DNA from: an uncultured Bacteroidales bacterium
GTDB lineage: Bacteria; Bacteroidota; Bacteroidia; Bacteroidales; P3
Assembly (NCBI GenBank): GCA_900316965.1
Contig: ONEY01000002.1
Span: 62,001 to 126,000 of the forward strand
Direction of reading: 5' to 3'
DNA: 64,000 nucleotides
The translations under genes were made by a program, and so were the position numbers. Below, piece by piece: positions 62,716 to 64,000 of the stretch (its first letter is position 1; each line of letters opens with the position of its first letter). Below the pieces are notes generated by a model, which saw only the letters and a list, made by a program, of their open reading frames with translations, made no database searches and was not told where the DNA came from.

Positions 62716-64000
62716 TTATTTTGTAGCTTCGAGTTTGTCTGATTTGTCGAAGTAGTGAGTGTGCAGCTGCTCGTGGCTGAGGTGACCGCAAGGTTCGCCA
62801 TAGTACTCTTTGTAGATGGCAATAACCTCGGGGTTCTCATGGCTCTTACGGATGGGCTTGCCAGCATCCTCACGGTAGATAGCTTCCATACGTTTGCGAA
62901 TGATTTCGCTGTTGCCGTGGTGGTAGGGTTGACCAGCGCCGCCGATGCAGCCGCCGGGGCATGCCATAACCTCGATGAAGTGGTAGCCGTTGGGGTTGCC
63001 TTGGCGTACCTGTTCCATCATCTTACGTGCGTTGCCGAGGCTGTAAACGACGGCTATCTTCAGTGGGAAACCGTCGAAATCGATAGTAGCTTCCTTGACG
63101 CCGTCGAAACCACGGGTCTCCATGAAGTCGATCTTTGGCAAGGTTTTGCCGGTGTGGACTTCGTAAGCGGTACGGAGAGCTGCCTCCATAACACCACCGG
63201 TGGCACCAAAGATGACAGCGGCACCTGTCGACTGACCGAGAGGACTGTCGAAGTCTTCCTCAGGCATGTCGTTGAGGTCGAGGTTGCACTGACGAATCAT
63301 GTGTGCAAGTTCGCGGGTGCTGAGGGTGTAGTTGACATCACTGTCGCCGTTCACGCTGAGTTCTTCACGTGCGCGCTCGCTCTTCTTAGCAAGGCAAGGC
63401 ATGATGGAGACGACGACGAGGTCTTCGCGTTTGACACCCAGTTTGGGAGCAAGATAGTTCTTGGCAACGGCGCCGAACATTCCCTGAGGTGATTTTGCTG
63501 ACGAGGGGTACTCGAGCAGATCGGGGAAGTTCTTCTCGTAGAAGGTGACCCATGCGGGGCAGCAGCTGGTGAACATAGGCAGTTTCACCTCTTCGCCGGC
63601 GAGGGCTTTCTTCAGGCGGCCGAGGAGCTCGGTGCCTTCCTCCATGATGGTGAGGTCGGCGCTCCAGTCGGTGTCGTAAACTTGGTCGAAACCAAGACGA
63701 CGGAGAGCGGCAGCCATTTTACCGGTGACGATTTCGCCGGGTTTCATGCCGAACTCTTCACCGAGGGCAACGCGGACGGCGGGAGCGGTCTGGACAACGA
63801 CTTTCTTGGTGGGGTCAGCGATAGCAGCCATAACGTTGGCGATATCGTCGACGAGGGTGAGGGCTCCAACGGGGCAAACCTGGACGCACTGGCCGCAGTT
63901 GACGCAGCTGCTGTCGCCAAGGTTCTGCTCGAAAGCGGGAGCAACAACGGCCTGGAAGCCACGGTTGACACCGCTAAGGGCACCAGCGGTCATAAACTTG
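62716..64000 (-). CDS. hydA: [FeFe] hydrogenase catalytic subunit (5' end beyond the window)
   Basis: At least 427 codons of the hydrogenase large subunit; the frame is open at the right edge. After a ferredoxin-type cluster SCVNCGQCVQVCPVGAL come the three H-cluster motifs: L1 MFTSCCPAW, L2 IMPCLAKKSE and L3 FIEVMACPGGCIGGAGQP. All cluster cysteines are present. L3 reads GGAGQP where many have GGGGQP. The C-terminal small-subunit-like tail YREDAGKPIRKSHENP and LSHEQLHTHYF is as in HydA of multimeric enzymes. Function: reversible H2 formation, probably NAD- and ferredoxin-linked with the HydC-like subunit next door. More N-terminal Fe-S domains are expected outside the window. Confidence 0.95.
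   Translation of the reverse strand, partial: KFMTAGALSGVNRGFQAVVAPAFEQNLGDSSCVNCGQCVQVCPVGALTLVDDIANVMAAIADPTKKVVVQTAPAVRVALGEEFGMKPGEIVTGKMAAALRRLGFDQVYDTDWSADLTIMEEGTELLGRLKKALAGEEVKLPMFTSCCPAWVTFYEKNFPDLLEYPSSAKSPQGMFGAVAKNYLAPKLGVKREDLVVVSIMPCLAKKSERAREELSVNGDSDVNYTLSTRELAHMIRQCNLDLNDMPEEDFDSPLGQSTGAAVIFGATGGVMEAALRTAYEVHTGKTLPKIDFMETRGFDGVKEATIDFDGFPLKIAVVYSLGNARKMMEQVRQGNPNGYHFIEVMACPGGCIGGAGQPYHHGNSEIIRKRMEAIYREDAGKPIRKSHENPEVIAIYKEYYGEPCGHLSHEQLHTHYFDKSDKLEATK

Noticed and set aside
1..64000. CRISPR arrays, tRNA or rRNA genes, insertion sequences, prophage
   Set aside because: Reading both strands I found no array of spaced repeats, no tRNA-like cloverleaf between genes, no transposase, integrase or phage structural gene.

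Overview
The window is a chromosomal segment of a member of the Bacteroidota, most likely an anaerobic Bacteroidales-type bacterium. The evidence is: Bacteroidota promoter boxes (TAnnTTTG) ahead of several genes and little sign of Shine-Dalgarno sequences; a giant secreted protein with a type IX secretion (T9SS) C-terminal sorting domain; a T9SS plug-type protein (DUF5103); DUF5686, GSCFA, BatA and TIGR02757 family proteins; and anaerobe markers (a [FeFe] hydrogenase with its NuoE-like partner, and a rubredoxin). It is gene dense. I see no rRNA, tRNA, CRISPR array, prophage or insertion sequence.

Left part (1-31.8 kb), mainly housekeeping. In order: the 3' end of nth (endonuclease III), a BatA-type membrane protein, a NatAB-type ABC exporter, recJ, a minus-strand pair (phospholipase D-like protein downstream of an M28 peptidase fused to an outer-membrane barrel), ettA, a YD-repeat-like secreted protein, dnaE, a GSCFA protein, ddl, a nitroreductase with a TIGR02757 protein, a tonB-family gene, a second ABC-F gene, a membrane-bound AraC-type regulator, a WG-repeat protein, a BaiN-like flavoprotein with a tandem universal stress protein, then ruvB-hutI-lolD-rlmB. 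The 5' end of rlmB carries a near-perfect parS (ParB-binding) palindrome.

Middle (32.2-51.8 kb), secretion and cell surface. A 3989-residue T9SS substrate with many CARDB-like modules and two beta-helix modules is followed almost directly by tilS. Converging on them from the minus strand are a GH29 alpha-L-fucosidase lipoprotein, a DUF5686 outer-membrane protein, a PorT-like barrel and the T9SS plug-type protein.

Right part (51.9-64 kb), mixed metabolism and repair. It holds a BCP-type peroxiredoxin, an M49-like metallopeptidase lipoprotein, a rubredoxin of 53 residues, a dihydrouridine synthase, a CDF metal exporter, an O6-alkylguanine methyltransferase, an alanine/sodium symporter, a propeller protein with a TonB-C-like N-terminal domain, a rhodanese lipoprotein, an alpha/beta-hydrolase lipoprotein, and the hydC/nuoE-like gene next to a [FeFe] hydrogenase gene that runs off the right edge.

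The main structure the genes do not explain is a family of 11-bp tandem repeats (unit TATGAGTCCGC) at four intergenic sites in both orientations, plus a second 11-bp-period repeat (GTACTATCAAA) at one site. Other points of interest are the parS site, a strong hairpin just after the giant gene, a hairpin between the two hydrogenase genes, the M28-barrel fusion, and two divergent gene pairs with overlapping back-to-back promoters.
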